Source: Halopseudomonas maritima (GTDB lineage Bacteria; Pseudomonadota; Gammaproteobacteria; Pseudomonadales; Pseudomonadaceae). From it: a stretch of 64,000 nt of DNA. Of this stretch, positions 18,785-27,458 are shown piece by piece; position 1 is the stretch's first letter, and each line of letters opens with the position of its first letter. The position numbers and the translations under genes were made by a program. The notes beneath the pieces were generated by a model that was not told where the DNA came from, made no database searches, and saw nothing but the letters and a program-made list of their open reading frames with translations. The stretch is from assembly GCF_021545785.1 (NCBI RefSeq), contig NZ_CP079801.1, forward strand, positions 3,778,001 through 3,842,000. The letters run 5' to 3'.

Positions 18785-19119
18785 TGGAACATCCAGGGCA
18801 TCATCAGCATGTCGGCGTTGATCATGATCCAGATAGCCAAACCCACCAGCATCACGATGATCAGCACAGTGAACAGGAAAGCCAGCAGGTTCCAGCGGCC
18901 CTCGGACGAGGTGTTCATATGCAGGAAGCAGACCAGGTGCACAACGATCTGCACTACCCCCATAGCCAGCATGCTGATCAAGTTGACACTCTGGCTGAAC
19001 TGCCCGCTCATCAGCATCCCGAACGGGATGGCAGTGAGGATCACTGAAAGGATGAAACCGATGGCGTAGGAGCCGTAGCTGCCGTGGCCGGCACCGGCAT
19101 CAGAATGCGCATGACTCAT
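18781..19119 (-). CDS. cyoD: Cytochrome o ubiquinol oxidase subunit IV
   Basis: A 112-residue subunit with three transmembrane helices. It matches the CyoD pattern: SYAIGFILSVILTAIPFGMLM, then VQIVVHLVCFLHMN, then LFTVLIIVMLVGLAIWIM. The N-terminus is rich in His, Gly and Ala. The ATG shares its last base region with the cyoC stop (one-base overlap). It is thought to assist assembly of the CuB centre in subunit I. Confidence 0.95.
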   Translation of the reverse strand: MSHAHSDAGAGHGSYGSYAIGFILSVILTAIPFGMLMSGQFSQSVNLISMLAMGVVQIVVHLVCFLHMNTSSEGRWNLLAFLFTVLIIVMLVGLAIWIMINADMLMMPWMFQ

Positions 19120-19736
19120 CAGACAACCCCCATCAGATAGACAATGGTGAATACGCAAATCCAGACGATGTCGAGGAAGTGCCAGAACAGGCTCAGGCAC
19201 ATCAATCGTGTGTTGTTGCGCTCGGTCAGGCCGCGCTGGCTGACCTGCAGCATCATTACGATCATCCACACCAGGCCGGCGGTGACGTGCAGCCCGTGCA
19301 TGCCAACCAGCGTGAAGAACGACGACAGAAACGCGCTGCGGTCAGGGCCAAAGCCCTCGGCGATCAAGTGGTGGAACTCGTTGATCTCCATGCCGATAAA
19401 ACCAGCCCCCAGCACGAAGGTGGCGGCCAGCCAACCCAGCGTTTGGCTCTTGATGCCGCGACGGGCGGCAATCATGGCAAAGCCGTAGGTGCAGCTGCTG
19501 ACCAGCAGTAGCGCGGTTTCACCCAGCACGTAGGGCAGCTCGAAAATGTCCTTGCCGCTGGGCCCGCCGGCCGTGTGGTTAACCAGCACGGCGTAGGTGG
19601 CGAACACACAGGCGAACAGGATGCAATCGGTCATCAGGTAGAGCCAGAAACCGAATACGGTGTTGCCGCCGGTGTCGTGGTGCTCGTGGTCGTGGTGCGC
19701 CACGGTGTGGTTAGCGTGCATGACAGTACTGGACAT
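19119..19736 (-). CDS. cyoC: Cytochrome o ubiquinol oxidase subunit III
   Basis: A 205-residue subunit III of the heme-copper oxidase with five predicted helices. Conserved blocks include FGFWLYLMTDCILFACVFATYAVL, GMEINEFHHLIAEG and FFTLVGMHGLHVTAGLVWM, as in E. coli CyoC (204 residues). The first 25 residues contain about eight His, an unusual feature shared with the tails of CyoA and CyoD here. Two bases separate it from cyoB. Confidence 0.96.
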   Translation of the reverse strand: MSSTVMHANHTVAHHDHEHHDTGGNTVFGFWLYLMTDCILFACVFATYAVLVNHTAGGPSGKDIFELPYVLGETALLLVSSCTYGFAMIAARRGIKSQTLGWLAATFVLGAGFIGMEINEFHHLIAEGFGPDRSAFLSSFFTLVGMHGLHVTAGLVWMIVMMLQVSQRGLTERNNTRLMCLSLFWHFLDIVWICVFTIVYLMGVV

Positions 19737-19738
19737 GG

Positions 19739-21745
19739 TCAGACGTTCTCCGCAACGGGTTGGGTATTCAGCAGCCGTGGCTCAAAGCTGGCGTGGTGCT
19801 GGTTTTCAATGCGCTCGATCTCATCCGGGTGCACATAGTAGTCCACGTCCTCGTTGTAGCTGCGCACGATGAAGGTGGCGATCATGCCGATGAAGCTGAC
19901 GCCTGCGAGCCACCAGATATGCCAGATCAGAGCAAAGCCAAACACGGCGCCCAGCAGGCCGATAATCAGGCCGGCAGCGGTGTTTTTAGGCATGTGGATG
20001 GGCGCGTAATGATCAGGGCGCAGGTAGGCTTCGCCACGCTCCTTCATGTCCTGGAAGGCATCCAGTGCACGCACAGTTGGCGTTACCGCGAAGTTGTAGA
20101 ACGGCGGCGGCGAACTGGTAGACCACTCCAGGGTACGGCCACCCCACGGGTCACCGGTGAGGTCACGCAGGGATTCGCGATTGCGCAGGCTGACCACCAA
20201 CTGCGCCAACTGGAACCCAATGCCGCACAGAATCAGACCCGCACCGAAGAACGCAACGACCAGGTACGGCTGCCACAACGGGTTGTCGTAGTGGTTCAGA
20301 CGGCGGGTCATGCCCATGAAGCCGAGGATATAAAGCGGCATGAAGGCCACGAAGAAGCCGGTGATCCAGCACCAGAAGGCGCCCTTGCCCAGACGCTCAT
20401 CCAGCTTGAAGCCGAAGGCCTTCGGGAACCAGAAGGTAAAGCCGGCAAGGTAACCAAACACCGCACCACCAATGATGGTGTTATGGAAGTGGGCAATCAG
20501 GAACAAGCTGTTGTGCAGTACGAAGTCAGCACCCGGGACTGCCAGCAGCACGCCGGTCATGCCGCCCACGGTAAAGGTCACCATAAAGCCCAGGGTCCAC
20601 AGCACGGGCGTGGTGAACTGGATGCGGCCACGGAACATGGTGAACAGCCAACTGAACAGTTTGACCCCGGTTGGCACCGCGATAACCATGGTTGCGACGC
20701 CAAAGAAGGCGTTGACGTTGGCGCCAGAACCCATGGTGAAGAAGTGGTGCAGCCAAACGATAAAGCCGAGCACGGTAATGGCGCCACTGGCCCAGATCAT
20801 CGAGGTGTAGCCGAACAGCTTCTTGCCTGAGAAGGTTGAGATGACCTCAGAGAACACACCAAACGCCGGCAGGATCAGGATGTACACCTCGGGGTGACCC
20901 CAGGCCCAGAACAGGTTGATGTACATCATGGCGTTGCCGCCAAGCTCGTTGGTGAAAAAGTGCATATCCAGGTAGCGATCCAGGCTCAGCATGCCCAGTG
21001 TGGCGGTCAGGATCGGGAAGGACGCGACAATCAGAATATTGGTGAAGGTACAGGCCCAGGTGAAGACCGGTATTTTCATCAGACTCATGCCCGGCGCGCG
21101 CATCTTGAACACGGTGACCAGGAAGTTGACACCTGTTAGTAGCGTACCCAACCCCGATAACTGTAGCGCCCAGATGTAATAGTCGACCCCAACCCCTGGG
21201 CTGTAGCCCAGCTCGGATAGCGGTGGATAGGCAACCCAGCCAGTGCGGGCGAACTCCCCTACCCCAAGCGAAACGTTGACCAGAATCACGCCAGCCACCA
21301 GCAGCCAGAAGCTCAGGGAGTTCAGGAACGGGAAGGCAACGTCGCGGGCGCCAATCTGCAGCGGCACCGCGATGTTCATCAGGCCTACCATGAACGGCAT
21401 GGCCATGAAGATGATCATGATCACACCGTGGGCGGTGAAGATCTGGTCATAGTGCTCAGGCGGCAGGTAACCCTGCGAAGCGCCTTCGGCAATGGCCAAC
21501 TGGCCGCGCATCATGATGGCGTCGGCAAAGCCGCGCAGCAGCATGATCAGGGCAACCAGGATGTACATCACACCGATTTTCTTGTGGTCAACCGAAGTCA
21601 GCCACTCGGTCCACAGGTAGCCCCACTTGCGGTAGTAGGTGATGGCGCCAAAGATACCCAAACCGGCAATCGCGACGACAGCCAGGGTAATCATGATGAT
21701 CGGCTCGTGATACGGCACGGCCTCGAGTGTCAGCTTGCCAAACAT
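19739..21745 (-). CDS. cyoB: Cytochrome o ubiquinol oxidase subunit I
   Basis: CyoB is the catalytic subunit that holds heme b, heme o3 and CuB, reduces O2 to water and pumps protons. The 668-residue protein has about 15 helices. The cross-linked His-Tyr pair is visible in WGHPEVYILILP, the two CuB histidines in LHHFF, and the heme ligands in the LIAHFHNT region. Length equals that of known CyoB proteins (about 660-670). Its start overlaps the cyoA stop by one base. Confidence 0.98.
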   Translation of the reverse strand: MFGKLTLEAVPYHEPIIMITLAVVAIAGLGIFGAITYYRKWGYLWTEWLTSVDHKKIGVMYILVALIMLLRGFADAIMMRGQLAIAEGASQGYLPPEHYDQIFTAHGVIMIIFMAMPFMVGLMNIAVPLQIGARDVAFPFLNSLSFWLLVAGVILVNVSLGVGEFARTGWVAYPPLSELGYSPGVGVDYYIWALQLSGLGTLLTGVNFLVTVFKMRAPGMSLMKIPVFTWACTFTNILIVASFPILTATLGMLSLDRYLDMHFFTNELGGNAMMYINLFWAWGHPEVYILILPAFGVFSEVISTFSGKKLFGYTSMIWASGAITVLGFIVWLHHFFTMGSGANVNAFFGVATMVIAVPTGVKLFSWLFTMFRGRIQFTTPVLWTLGFMVTFTVGGMTGVLLAVPGADFVLHNSLFLIAHFHNTIIGGAVFGYLAGFTFWFPKAFGFKLDERLGKGAFWCWITGFFVAFMPLYILGFMGMTRRLNHYDNPLWQPYLVVAFFGAGLILCGIGFQLAQLVVSLRNRESLRDLTGDPWGGRTLEWSTSSPPPFYNFAVTPTVRALDAFQDMKERGEAYLRPDHYAPIHMPKNTAAGLIIGLLGAVFGFALIWHIWWLAGVSFIGMIATFIVRSYNEDVDYYVHPDEIERIENQHHASFEPRLLNTQPVAENV

Positions 21746-22686
21746 TAGTGGGCCTCCGTGTGCATGCTGCCCATTTCGGCGTCCGCGTGAGCCTGGTGGC
21801 CCGGCTGACCCTGAGGGTCTGCGTGGCCGGCCGCGTGATTACCGCCGTTGTGGTATTGCATGAGGATGGTTTCGTACAGGGTTGGGCTAACGCTGCCGTA
21901 GTAACGCACCGGGTCAGCCTTGCTGGGAGCTGCCAGCGTTGGGTAAGTGTTCAGATCCAGCGTGTCGGTATTGGCCTTGACCTGCTGTACCCAGTCGTTA
22001 AAGCCCTGCTGCGAGGTGGCCACAGCCTGAAACTTCATGTCGGAAAAGCCTTCGCCACTGAGGTTGGCGGAGATGCCGTCGTAGGTGCCCTCGTGGTTGG
22101 CAATCAGGTGCAGCTTGGTCTGCATACCGGCCATGGAGTAGATCTGGCTGCCCAGCGCCGGAATGAAGAACGAATTCATTGCCGATTGGGAGGTGATCTT
22201 GAAGTTGACGGGGGTGTCGACCGGAAAGGCCAGTTCGTTGACGCTAGCAATGCCCTGCTCGGGGTAGATGAACAGCCACTTCCAATCCAGCGATACCACC
22301 TGTACCTCAATCGGCGTGACGTCCGAATCGAGTGGGCGGTAAGGGTCAAGCTGGTGAGTACTCTTCCAGGTGATGGTGCCCAGAATCGCAATGATTACAC
22401 AGGGGATCAGCCAGACCACCAGCTCAACCGCCGTGGAGTGCGACCAATTGGGGCGGTAGGTAGCCTTGGTGTTGCTGGCGCGGTATTTCCAGGCAAATGC
22501 CAGCGTCATCACGATGACCGGAATCACCACAATCAGCATTAACAAGGTAGCGGTGATGATCAGCGACTTTTCGTCGACGCCGACCTGCCCTTTCGGGTCC
22601 AGCAACACCATTTTGCAGCCACTGAGCATCAGCAGCGGCAGCCAGGCGAGCCGTTTCAGGAGTGAAGTTATCTGCTTCGGATTCAT
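21745..22686 (-). CDS. cyoA: Cytochrome o ubiquinol oxidase subunit II
   Basis: A 313-residue lipoprotein. The lipobox LSGC gives Cys24 as the lipidated residue; two transmembrane helices follow and then a cupredoxin domain (about 125-250). The CuA ligands of cytochrome c oxidases are absent, as expected for a quinol oxidase. The last 40 residues are strikingly His-rich (about ten His among Gly, Ala and Asp), beyond the usual CyoA end. It is the first gene of cyoABCDE; the promoter must lie in the 549-base gap shared with the haemoglobin gene. Confidence 0.96.
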   Translation of the reverse strand: MNPKQITSLLKRLAWLPLLMLSGCKMVLLDPKGQVGVDEKSLIITATLLMLIVVIPVIVMTLAFAWKYRASNTKATYRPNWSHSTAVELVVWLIPCVIIAILGTITWKSTHQLDPYRPLDSDVTPIEVQVVSLDWKWLFIYPEQGIASVNELAFPVDTPVNFKITSQSAMNSFFIPALGSQIYSMAGMQTKLHLIANHEGTYDGISANLSGEGFSDMKFQAVATSQQGFNDWVQQVKANTDTLDLNTYPTLAAPSKADPVRYYGSVSPTLYETILMQYHNGGNHAAGHADPQGQPGHQAHADAEMGSMHTEAH

Positions 22687-23235
22687 GTTGCAGCCTTAGT
22701 CGTTGAACAGGCCTCGCGCCCGACAGGGAACGAGGTGCAACAGGCTCCAGCGAAGCGCACACCTGGCTGCCCAATCACGCACGCAACAACACCCCGTGAC
22801 GCTCCCGCATGAGCGCGTTCAGGTGCTGCCTAGTGTCGTTATGGGTCAGCGTGGTGTCTGTGCAGACTGAGACGGCGTACAGCTTCAATCGCCAATGTGG
22901 CCGCGGGAGCGGCGCCTTCCGTGGGGAACCAGATCAGACGCCTGGAGCCCGTTACGCGAATTATTACAAAGTATTTCGGCTCGCTACGCAATTGTAACAA
23001 GAGGTGACACAGATCAATGCGGCGGGGAAGAACTACTGATAAGCGCCCTGCCCAGTAGGCGGGAGTTTTGCTACAGAGCCCGCCAACTCCGGCTTCTAGC
23101 CGATACCGGTGCGTCTGTCCTGAGGTATAAACCGGTGCGACGCTTTGCCGCGCTCATGCCTGCGACAGCAGGACACTTGAGTGGTGGGCTGTGTTGGTCA
23201 TACCATTTCAGACTCTCCCGCTCAGGTACTACACC
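22687..23235. other. Divergent promoter region, cyo operon / haemoglobin, 549 bases
   Basis: No gene was found here. An 8-bp inverted repeat (22801-22808 with 22913-22920) spans 120 bases, and an Anr/Fnr-like box lies at 23004-23017. A long untranslated leader for cyoA is possible. The region just left of the box (about 22960-23000) is locally AT-rich, in keeping with promoter elements. Confidence 0.45.
23004..23017. promoter_or_regulatory. Anr/Fnr-type box
   Basis: The 14 bases GTGAC-ACAG-ATCAA match the Fnr/Anr consensus TTGAT-N4-ATCAA at eight of ten defined positions and the common variant TTGAC-N4-ATCAA at nine. It lies between cyoA and a truncated haemoglobin gene, both plausible oxygen-controlled targets (repression of cyo at low oxygen). 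Confidence 0.55.
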
Positions 23236-23667
23236 ATGACCGACAACACGCCGACCTACGGCACAGCTGATGCGTCCTACCAGGCCGCAGGTGGCATCGA
23301 TGGCATTCGCCGCCTGGTAACGGATTTCTATCAGGAGATGGATACGTGGGACGGCGCGCGGGAACTGCGCGCGTTGCATGCAGAAGAACTGTCGTCAGCC
23401 CGCGACAAGCTGGCGGCGTTTTTGTCTGGCTGGCTGGGCGGGCCACGGTTGTTTCAACAGCAATACGGCAGCATCAACATTCCGGGTTTCCATGCCCGCT
23501 GGCCGGTGGGGGCCGAGCTACGTGACCAGTGGCTGGAATGCATGGCACGGGCAATCGCACGGCAGAACTTTCATCCGTCGTTTGCACGATACCTGCTTGA
23601 GCAACTGCGGGTGCCGGCCAACCGGATCGTTCAGGCCAGCCAGGCGGTACATCAGGCGCAGCAATAA
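23236..23667 (+). CDS. Group II truncated haemoglobin
   Basis: A 143-residue 2-on-2 globin. The opening YGTADASYQAAGGIDGIRRLV block with the YQEMD segment is the trHbII B-helix region; the His in IPGFHARWPV is the likely proximal heme ligand; and the Trp in RDQWLECM is the trHbII-specific TrpG8. Such proteins bind O2 and NO and are often linked to respiratory or nitrosative stress. ATG 23236 is preferred to an upstream in-frame start at 23191, which would add a non-globin extension. Placement opposite cyoA suggests an oxygen-related role, but the function is not proven. Confidence 0.88.
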   Translation: MTDNTPTYGTADASYQAAGGIDGIRRLVTDFYQEMDTWDGARELRALHAEELSSARDKLAAFLSGWLGGPRLFQQQYGSINIPGFHARWPVGAELRDQWLECMARAIARQNFHPSFARYLLEQLRVPANRIVQASQAVHQAQQ

Positions 23668-23709
23668 GACGGCAGGCCCGTCGCACCGAGACGCAAGATC
23701 AGGACAGGG

Positions 23710-24195
23710 CTAGGTCAGAGGTTTCTCCCAGAACATCGCCCGGCCCATTGCCGGGTCCAGCTCGTAGCCGTTGAAACCAACAGCGCGGTAGCTGTTCTGC
23801 GCGACGCGGTTGCCTTCCAGTACCTCCAGCGTCAACTTGCAGCAGCCCCGCTCCCGGGCGATGGTCTCTACCCGCTGAAGCATCAGCCGCGCCACTCCCC
23901 TGCCCCGTGCATGGGTTGAGACCACAACATCATGAATATTGAGCAAAGGCTGTGCCTTGAAGGTACTAAACCCCTCAAAACAGTTGGTTAGGCCGACGAA
24001 GCCTGATTCGTCTTTGGCAAGTACAAACAGGTAGTCCGCGCGCGCACTCAAGCGCTGCGGCAGCGCTTGCAGCACCTCGTCTGGTAGCGCCTTGCTGCCA
24101 CCCATCGGGTCTGTTGCGTACTCGCTCAGTAGCCGAGTCAAGGCTTGTGCGTGAGCGGGATTGGTCAGATCGCCAGTGATGATCTCGATGTTCAT
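23710..24195 (-). CDS. GNAT-family N-acetyltransferase
   Basis: A 161-residue acetyltransferase. The acetyl-CoA pyrophosphate loop is seen as THARGRGVARLMLQRVE (about 108-124, the R/Q-x-x-G-x-G/A motif), followed by CCKLTLEVLEGN and the C-terminal YRAVGFNGYEL. The substrate is unknown. Its ATG overlaps the stop of the multiheme cytochrome gene by four bases, so the pair is translationally coupled, an unusual partnership with no obvious explanation. Confidence 0.88.
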   Translation of the reverse strand: MNIEIITGDLTNPAHAQALTRLLSEYATDPMGGSKALPDEVLQALPQRLSARADYLFVLAKDESGFVGLTNCFEGFSTFKAQPLLNIHDVVVSTHARGRGVARLMLQRVETIARERGCCKLTLEVLEGNRVAQNSYRAVGFNGYELDPAMGRAMFWEKPLT

Positions 24196-26534
24196 GGTTG
24201 TCCTGACTGCAGTTGCTGGCGCAGGGTCAGCAGGGTTTGGCTGTTGGGGTTGCGCTGCAGGCCCTTGTCGATTTCGGCCAGGGCGTCGCTGTGCTGTCCT
24301 TCGCTGTTGAGCGCGACCGCCAGCACGTAGCGATAACGGGCAGTATCAGGGTCCAGCGATACCGCCTGACGCAGTGACGCGAGCGCGTTGTCCATCTGTT
24401 TGCTGCGCACTTTCAGCAGGCCCAGGCTGAAGTGCAGGGGCGCCGCCTCCGGCAGACGCTTGAGGCCTTCGTTCAGCAGCCGTTCGGCATCAGGGTCACG
24501 CAATGACGCGCGGTATAGATCAGCCAGGTTGATGTAGGCGGCGATAAAGTACGGGTCAAGTTTGAGCGCCTGCTGATAAGCGTCCTCGGCCAGCGCCAGT
24601 TGCCTGCGGGTTTGATAGAACACGCCTATGTTGAGCTGTGCCGAGGCGTCGTCGGCGTTGGCCTGCTGGGCGGCGAGATAGCTTTCCTGCGCCTTGCGCA
24701 GCCGCTCTACGTCGGCACCGCGCATTTCTTCCGGCGGGATGTCGAGCAACTGCCCTGCGGCCTGCAGGCGCACTACTCGCTCGGGTGCATCCAGCAGGTG
24801 GTTGACGAGTTGCCAGCGGGTCACCGGTGGGTAGCCGGCAACTGCCTGCAAGGCGCCCAAACGTATCTGTGGATCTTCGGCACGCAGCGCCACAAACAGA
24901 GATTGCGCCACTTCAGGGCCCGGCCAGGACTGCAGCAGGCTGGCAGCCGTGGCGCGCGCGATGGCGGGCTGGCTGTCATCGTTGAGCAGGGCGACCAGCG
25001 CGCCATCGGCGCCCTCAGCGCCGGCCCGTGCCAGCGCAAAGGTCTCTGCGTACTGCTGCAGGCCCTGCGGGGTATGACCGTACCACTGCTGAACATGGTC
25101 GGCGGCCCACTCTGGGCTTTGCTCGTTGTGGCATTGGTTACAAGCATTTGGCGTACCCAGGCTGACACTCAGGTCAGGCCGTGGAATGCGGATGCTGTGG
25201 TCACGCCGAGGGTCGACTTCCATGTAAGTGGTAGCGGGCATATGGCAGTCAACGCAAGCGCTGCCAGCGGCAGTGCTGTGAAAGTGGTGTTTGGGCGTCT
25301 GATACTGATCAGCCTGATGACATTGCAGACACACGCCGTCGCCGGGCAAACGCAGCTCCAGCGAATGGGGGTTGTGGCAGTCGCTACAGGTGACGCCGGC
25401 CTGATACATCTTGCTCTGCAGGAAGGAGCCATGCACAAAGACTTCGTCCTGAATCTGTCCATCGGGGTGGTAAAGCCCCTGATCCAGCGTCGACAACAGG
25501 TAGTTTTCGACCAGCAAGCCCGCATCCTGGCGATCATCAAACAGCTGTGCGCGGCGGGAGTGGCAGGCGGCGCAGGCCTGAATTTCCTTTTCGCTGCTGC
25601 GCGGCATGCTGCGTTCAGGGTGGCCGCTGGCGTTGATCTGCCAGTTGACGCCTTGACGCTCATCAAAGCGCAGGCTCAGGCCCAGGGTATCGGCCATGTC
25701 TGGGTGGCTATCTGGACTGGCTGCCCATTGCAGGTGATCGGACGCCGGCCCGTGACACGCTTCGCAGGAGACGTCGATCTCGTTCCAACGGGTGCTGTAG
25801 CTGTTGCTGGCGGCGTCGAAGTTGCGCTCAAGGTTGGTTGAGTGGCACTCGGCACACATGAGGTTCCAGTTGAACTGCCGGCCGGTCCAGTGCAGCGCCT
25901 TGACCGGATTATCGCCATTGACGTCAGGGTTCAGCTGAAACCAGCGTTGACCGCCCTCCTCGCTCGGGCGCGCGTCCCAGGCGACGCTAAACGCTTGATA
26001 GCGGCCGCCTGGCAGGGCCAGAAGATACTGCTGTAAAGGATACACACCAAAGGTGTAGTCGACCTGATAATCGTCGTACTGGCCCTCTGCGTCAGCGGTA
26101 TTGACCCAGTATTGCCCGTCGCGCTCAAAGAAGCGGCTGGTAACGCCGCCAAACTCGAAGGTCTGGTTGGCGAAGTTACCCAGCACCGTCTCGGCGCTGG
26201 CTTGCTGCATGGCTTGATCATGGTGCGAGCCGGTGAACTGCGCGGTTTGCTCGGCATGACAGCCAGCGCAAGCCTGACGCCCGACGTAGTCAGGCGCGCC
26301 TGGCGAGGGCGCTGTGGCCGGTGTCGGTGGTGCCACCGCCGGTTTGGGCGTTGGCACAGTTGCCGATTCAGCGGCTGGGTGGTTGGTTGCCGACGCGGGG
26401 GCCGTGGTCGGCTCCGAGGGCAAGGTCAGCCACCAGATAAAAACGGCGGCGAGCACCAGCAGCAGGGGCAAGATCAGCCGCCAGACTGGCGGTGACATCG
26501 ACTGCTCTGGTTTTTTGTTGTTTTGTTGCCGCAT
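24192..26534 (-). CDS. Octaheme c-type cytochrome with HEAT and TPR repeats
   Basis: A 780-residue membrane-anchored periplasmic protein. One N-terminal anchor (about residues 18-36) is followed by a Pro/Ala/Thr linker. Eight CxxCH heme c motifs are present: CAGCH, CAECH, CEACH, CAACH, CSDCH, CLQCH, CVDCH and CNQCH. After them comes a HEAT-like helical stretch (LNDDSQPAIARATAASLL and following) and at least four TPR units in the last 200 residues, e.g. AEDAYQQALKLDPYFIAAYINLADLY. The ATG at 26534 gives the proper anchor; a reading frame open further upstream runs into the epimerase gene in another frame. Related multiheme proteins handle nitrogen or sulfur oxyanions or act in electron transfer, but no specific enzyme family is recognised. 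Confidence 0.85.
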   Translation of the reverse strand: MRQQNNKKPEQSMSPPVWRLILPLLLVLAAVFIWWLTLPSEPTTAPASATNHPAAESATVPTPKPAVAPPTPATAPSPGAPDYVGRQACAGCHAEQTAQFTGSHHDQAMQQASAETVLGNFANQTFEFGGVTSRFFERDGQYWVNTADAEGQYDDYQVDYTFGVYPLQQYLLALPGGRYQAFSVAWDARPSEEGGQRWFQLNPDVNGDNPVKALHWTGRQFNWNLMCAECHSTNLERNFDAASNSYSTRWNEIDVSCEACHGPASDHLQWAASPDSHPDMADTLGLSLRFDERQGVNWQINASGHPERSMPRSSEKEIQACAACHSRRAQLFDDRQDAGLLVENYLLSTLDQGLYHPDGQIQDEVFVHGSFLQSKMYQAGVTCSDCHNPHSLELRLPGDGVCLQCHQADQYQTPKHHFHSTAAGSACVDCHMPATTYMEVDPRRDHSIRIPRPDLSVSLGTPNACNQCHNEQSPEWAADHVQQWYGHTPQGLQQYAETFALARAGAEGADGALVALLNDDSQPAIARATAASLLQSWPGPEVAQSLFVALRAEDPQIRLGALQAVAGYPPVTRWQLVNHLLDAPERVVRLQAAGQLLDIPPEEMRGADVERLRKAQESYLAAQQANADDASAQLNIGVFYQTRRQLALAEDAYQQALKLDPYFIAAYINLADLYRASLRDPDAERLLNEGLKRLPEAAPLHFSLGLLKVRSKQMDNALASLRQAVSLDPDTARYRYVLAVALNSEGQHSDALAEIDKGLQRNPNSQTLLTLRQQLQSGQP

Positions 26535-26586
26535 GCGGCAGGCTTCCTTTTCACGGTCTAGCCAGCATGCTAACGGACTTGCCTCG

Positions 26587-27456
26587 TCATTTGCCAGCGA
26601 TCTGGCAAATCTCACAGGCAAGGGTGTGCTGCTCCCCCGGATGGAGCAGGCGTGCGTCTGCATCGGCGTTTGCGGCTTCAATGCAGAGCATCTGTCGGTA
26701 GCCTTCAGCCGGAAAGTTATCCAACCGAGTCGACTTTGCCTGCCACGGATTCCACAGCACCACCGAGGCGCTGCCGCTGCGCCGCACCTCCAGAATGCGG
26801 TCGGTGTCATGCAGATACAGGGGCTCGCGGTGATCCAGATAGATACGATCCACCTCTTGATCAATGTGCAGCGCACCGTGTTGGCTCTGCATTTTGCCGC
26901 TGAGCTGGTCCAGATAGCGTGCCCCTGCCAGCCCTTCTACGCGTACCCGGGAGATGTCGCTGACCGGCAGATAGCTATGCAGCGCTTGGCTTAGCGATTG
27001 CGCTGTCTGACCGGTGTTGCGAGTGGTCAGCGCCATGTGCAGCGTTGCTCCGAGAGATAATTCCAAGGTCAGCGCCCAGCACTCACCAGGCAATGTGCTG
27101 CGTAAGGTCGCCGCCGGCAGACTGAAGCGCAGCCGCACGCCTTGCTGGTCTGCGTCGGCGTGCTCCAGCTGCCAGAGATTGCGCCGCGCAATGCCGTGCG
27201 CGGGGCCGGATTGCGCACTGCCAAACCAGGGCCAGCACAACGGCACGCCACCGCGCAGCACGCCTCCCGGAGCCTGCGCGTCGACCTGGCTCATCCATAG
27301 CAGGTCAGGCTGTCCGGTGGGGATGCAGGACACCAGATGCGCACCTTCCAGTGCAACCAATGCCCGCACCGCAGGATGTTCGATCTTTAGGAACGCCTTG
27401 CCCGCGCTGTTGTGCGTTAGCACAATTCCGTCGGGTAACGCAGCATATTCCAGCAT
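26587..27456 (-). CDS. D-hexose-6-phosphate mutarotase (YeaD family)
   Basis: A 289-residue cytoplasmic aldose-1-epimerase-like enzyme expected to interconvert alpha and beta glucose-6-phosphate. Features of the YeaD family are RGGVPLCWPWFG (about 88-99), the catalytic His in LSQALHSYLPVSD, the ARYLDQLSG segment and the C-terminal catalytic Glu in GEQHTLACEI. It follows the PAS-GGDEF gene with a two-base gap on the same strand, so the two are probably an operon although their functions seem unrelated. Confidence 0.9.
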   Translation of the reverse strand: MLEYAALPDGIVLTHNSAGKAFLKIEHPAVRALVALEGAHLVSCIPTGQPDLLWMSQVDAQAPGGVLRGGVPLCWPWFGSAQSGPAHGIARRNLWQLEHADADQQGVRLRFSLPAATLRSTLPGECWALTLELSLGATLHMALTTRNTGQTAQSLSQALHSYLPVSDISRVRVEGLAGARYLDQLSGKMQSQHGALHIDQEVDRIYLDHREPLYLHDTDRILEVRRSGSASVVLWNPWQAKSTRLDNFPAEGYRQMLCIEAANADADARLLHPGEQHTLACEICQIAGK

Positions 27457-27458
27457 GC

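Noticed and set aside
19760..20830. Plus-strand frame of over 300 codons opposite cyoB
   Set aside because: It is out of phase with a certain gene and has low-complexity Glu/His/Gln-rich content typical of antisense frames.
22801..22920. Eight-bp inverted repeat spanning 120 bases in the cyoA upstream region
   Set aside because: Too short and too widely spaced to claim a structured leader; recorded only in the region entry.
24600..25841. Plus-strand frame of about 410 codons opposite the octaheme cytochrome
   Set aside because: The minus strand encodes eight heme motifs and TPR repeats; the plus frame has no domain or ribosome site.
26535..26876. Upstream extension of the octaheme cytochrome frame into the epimerase gene
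   Set aside because: It would overlap the epimerase in another frame; the ATG at 26534 gives the normal membrane anchor.
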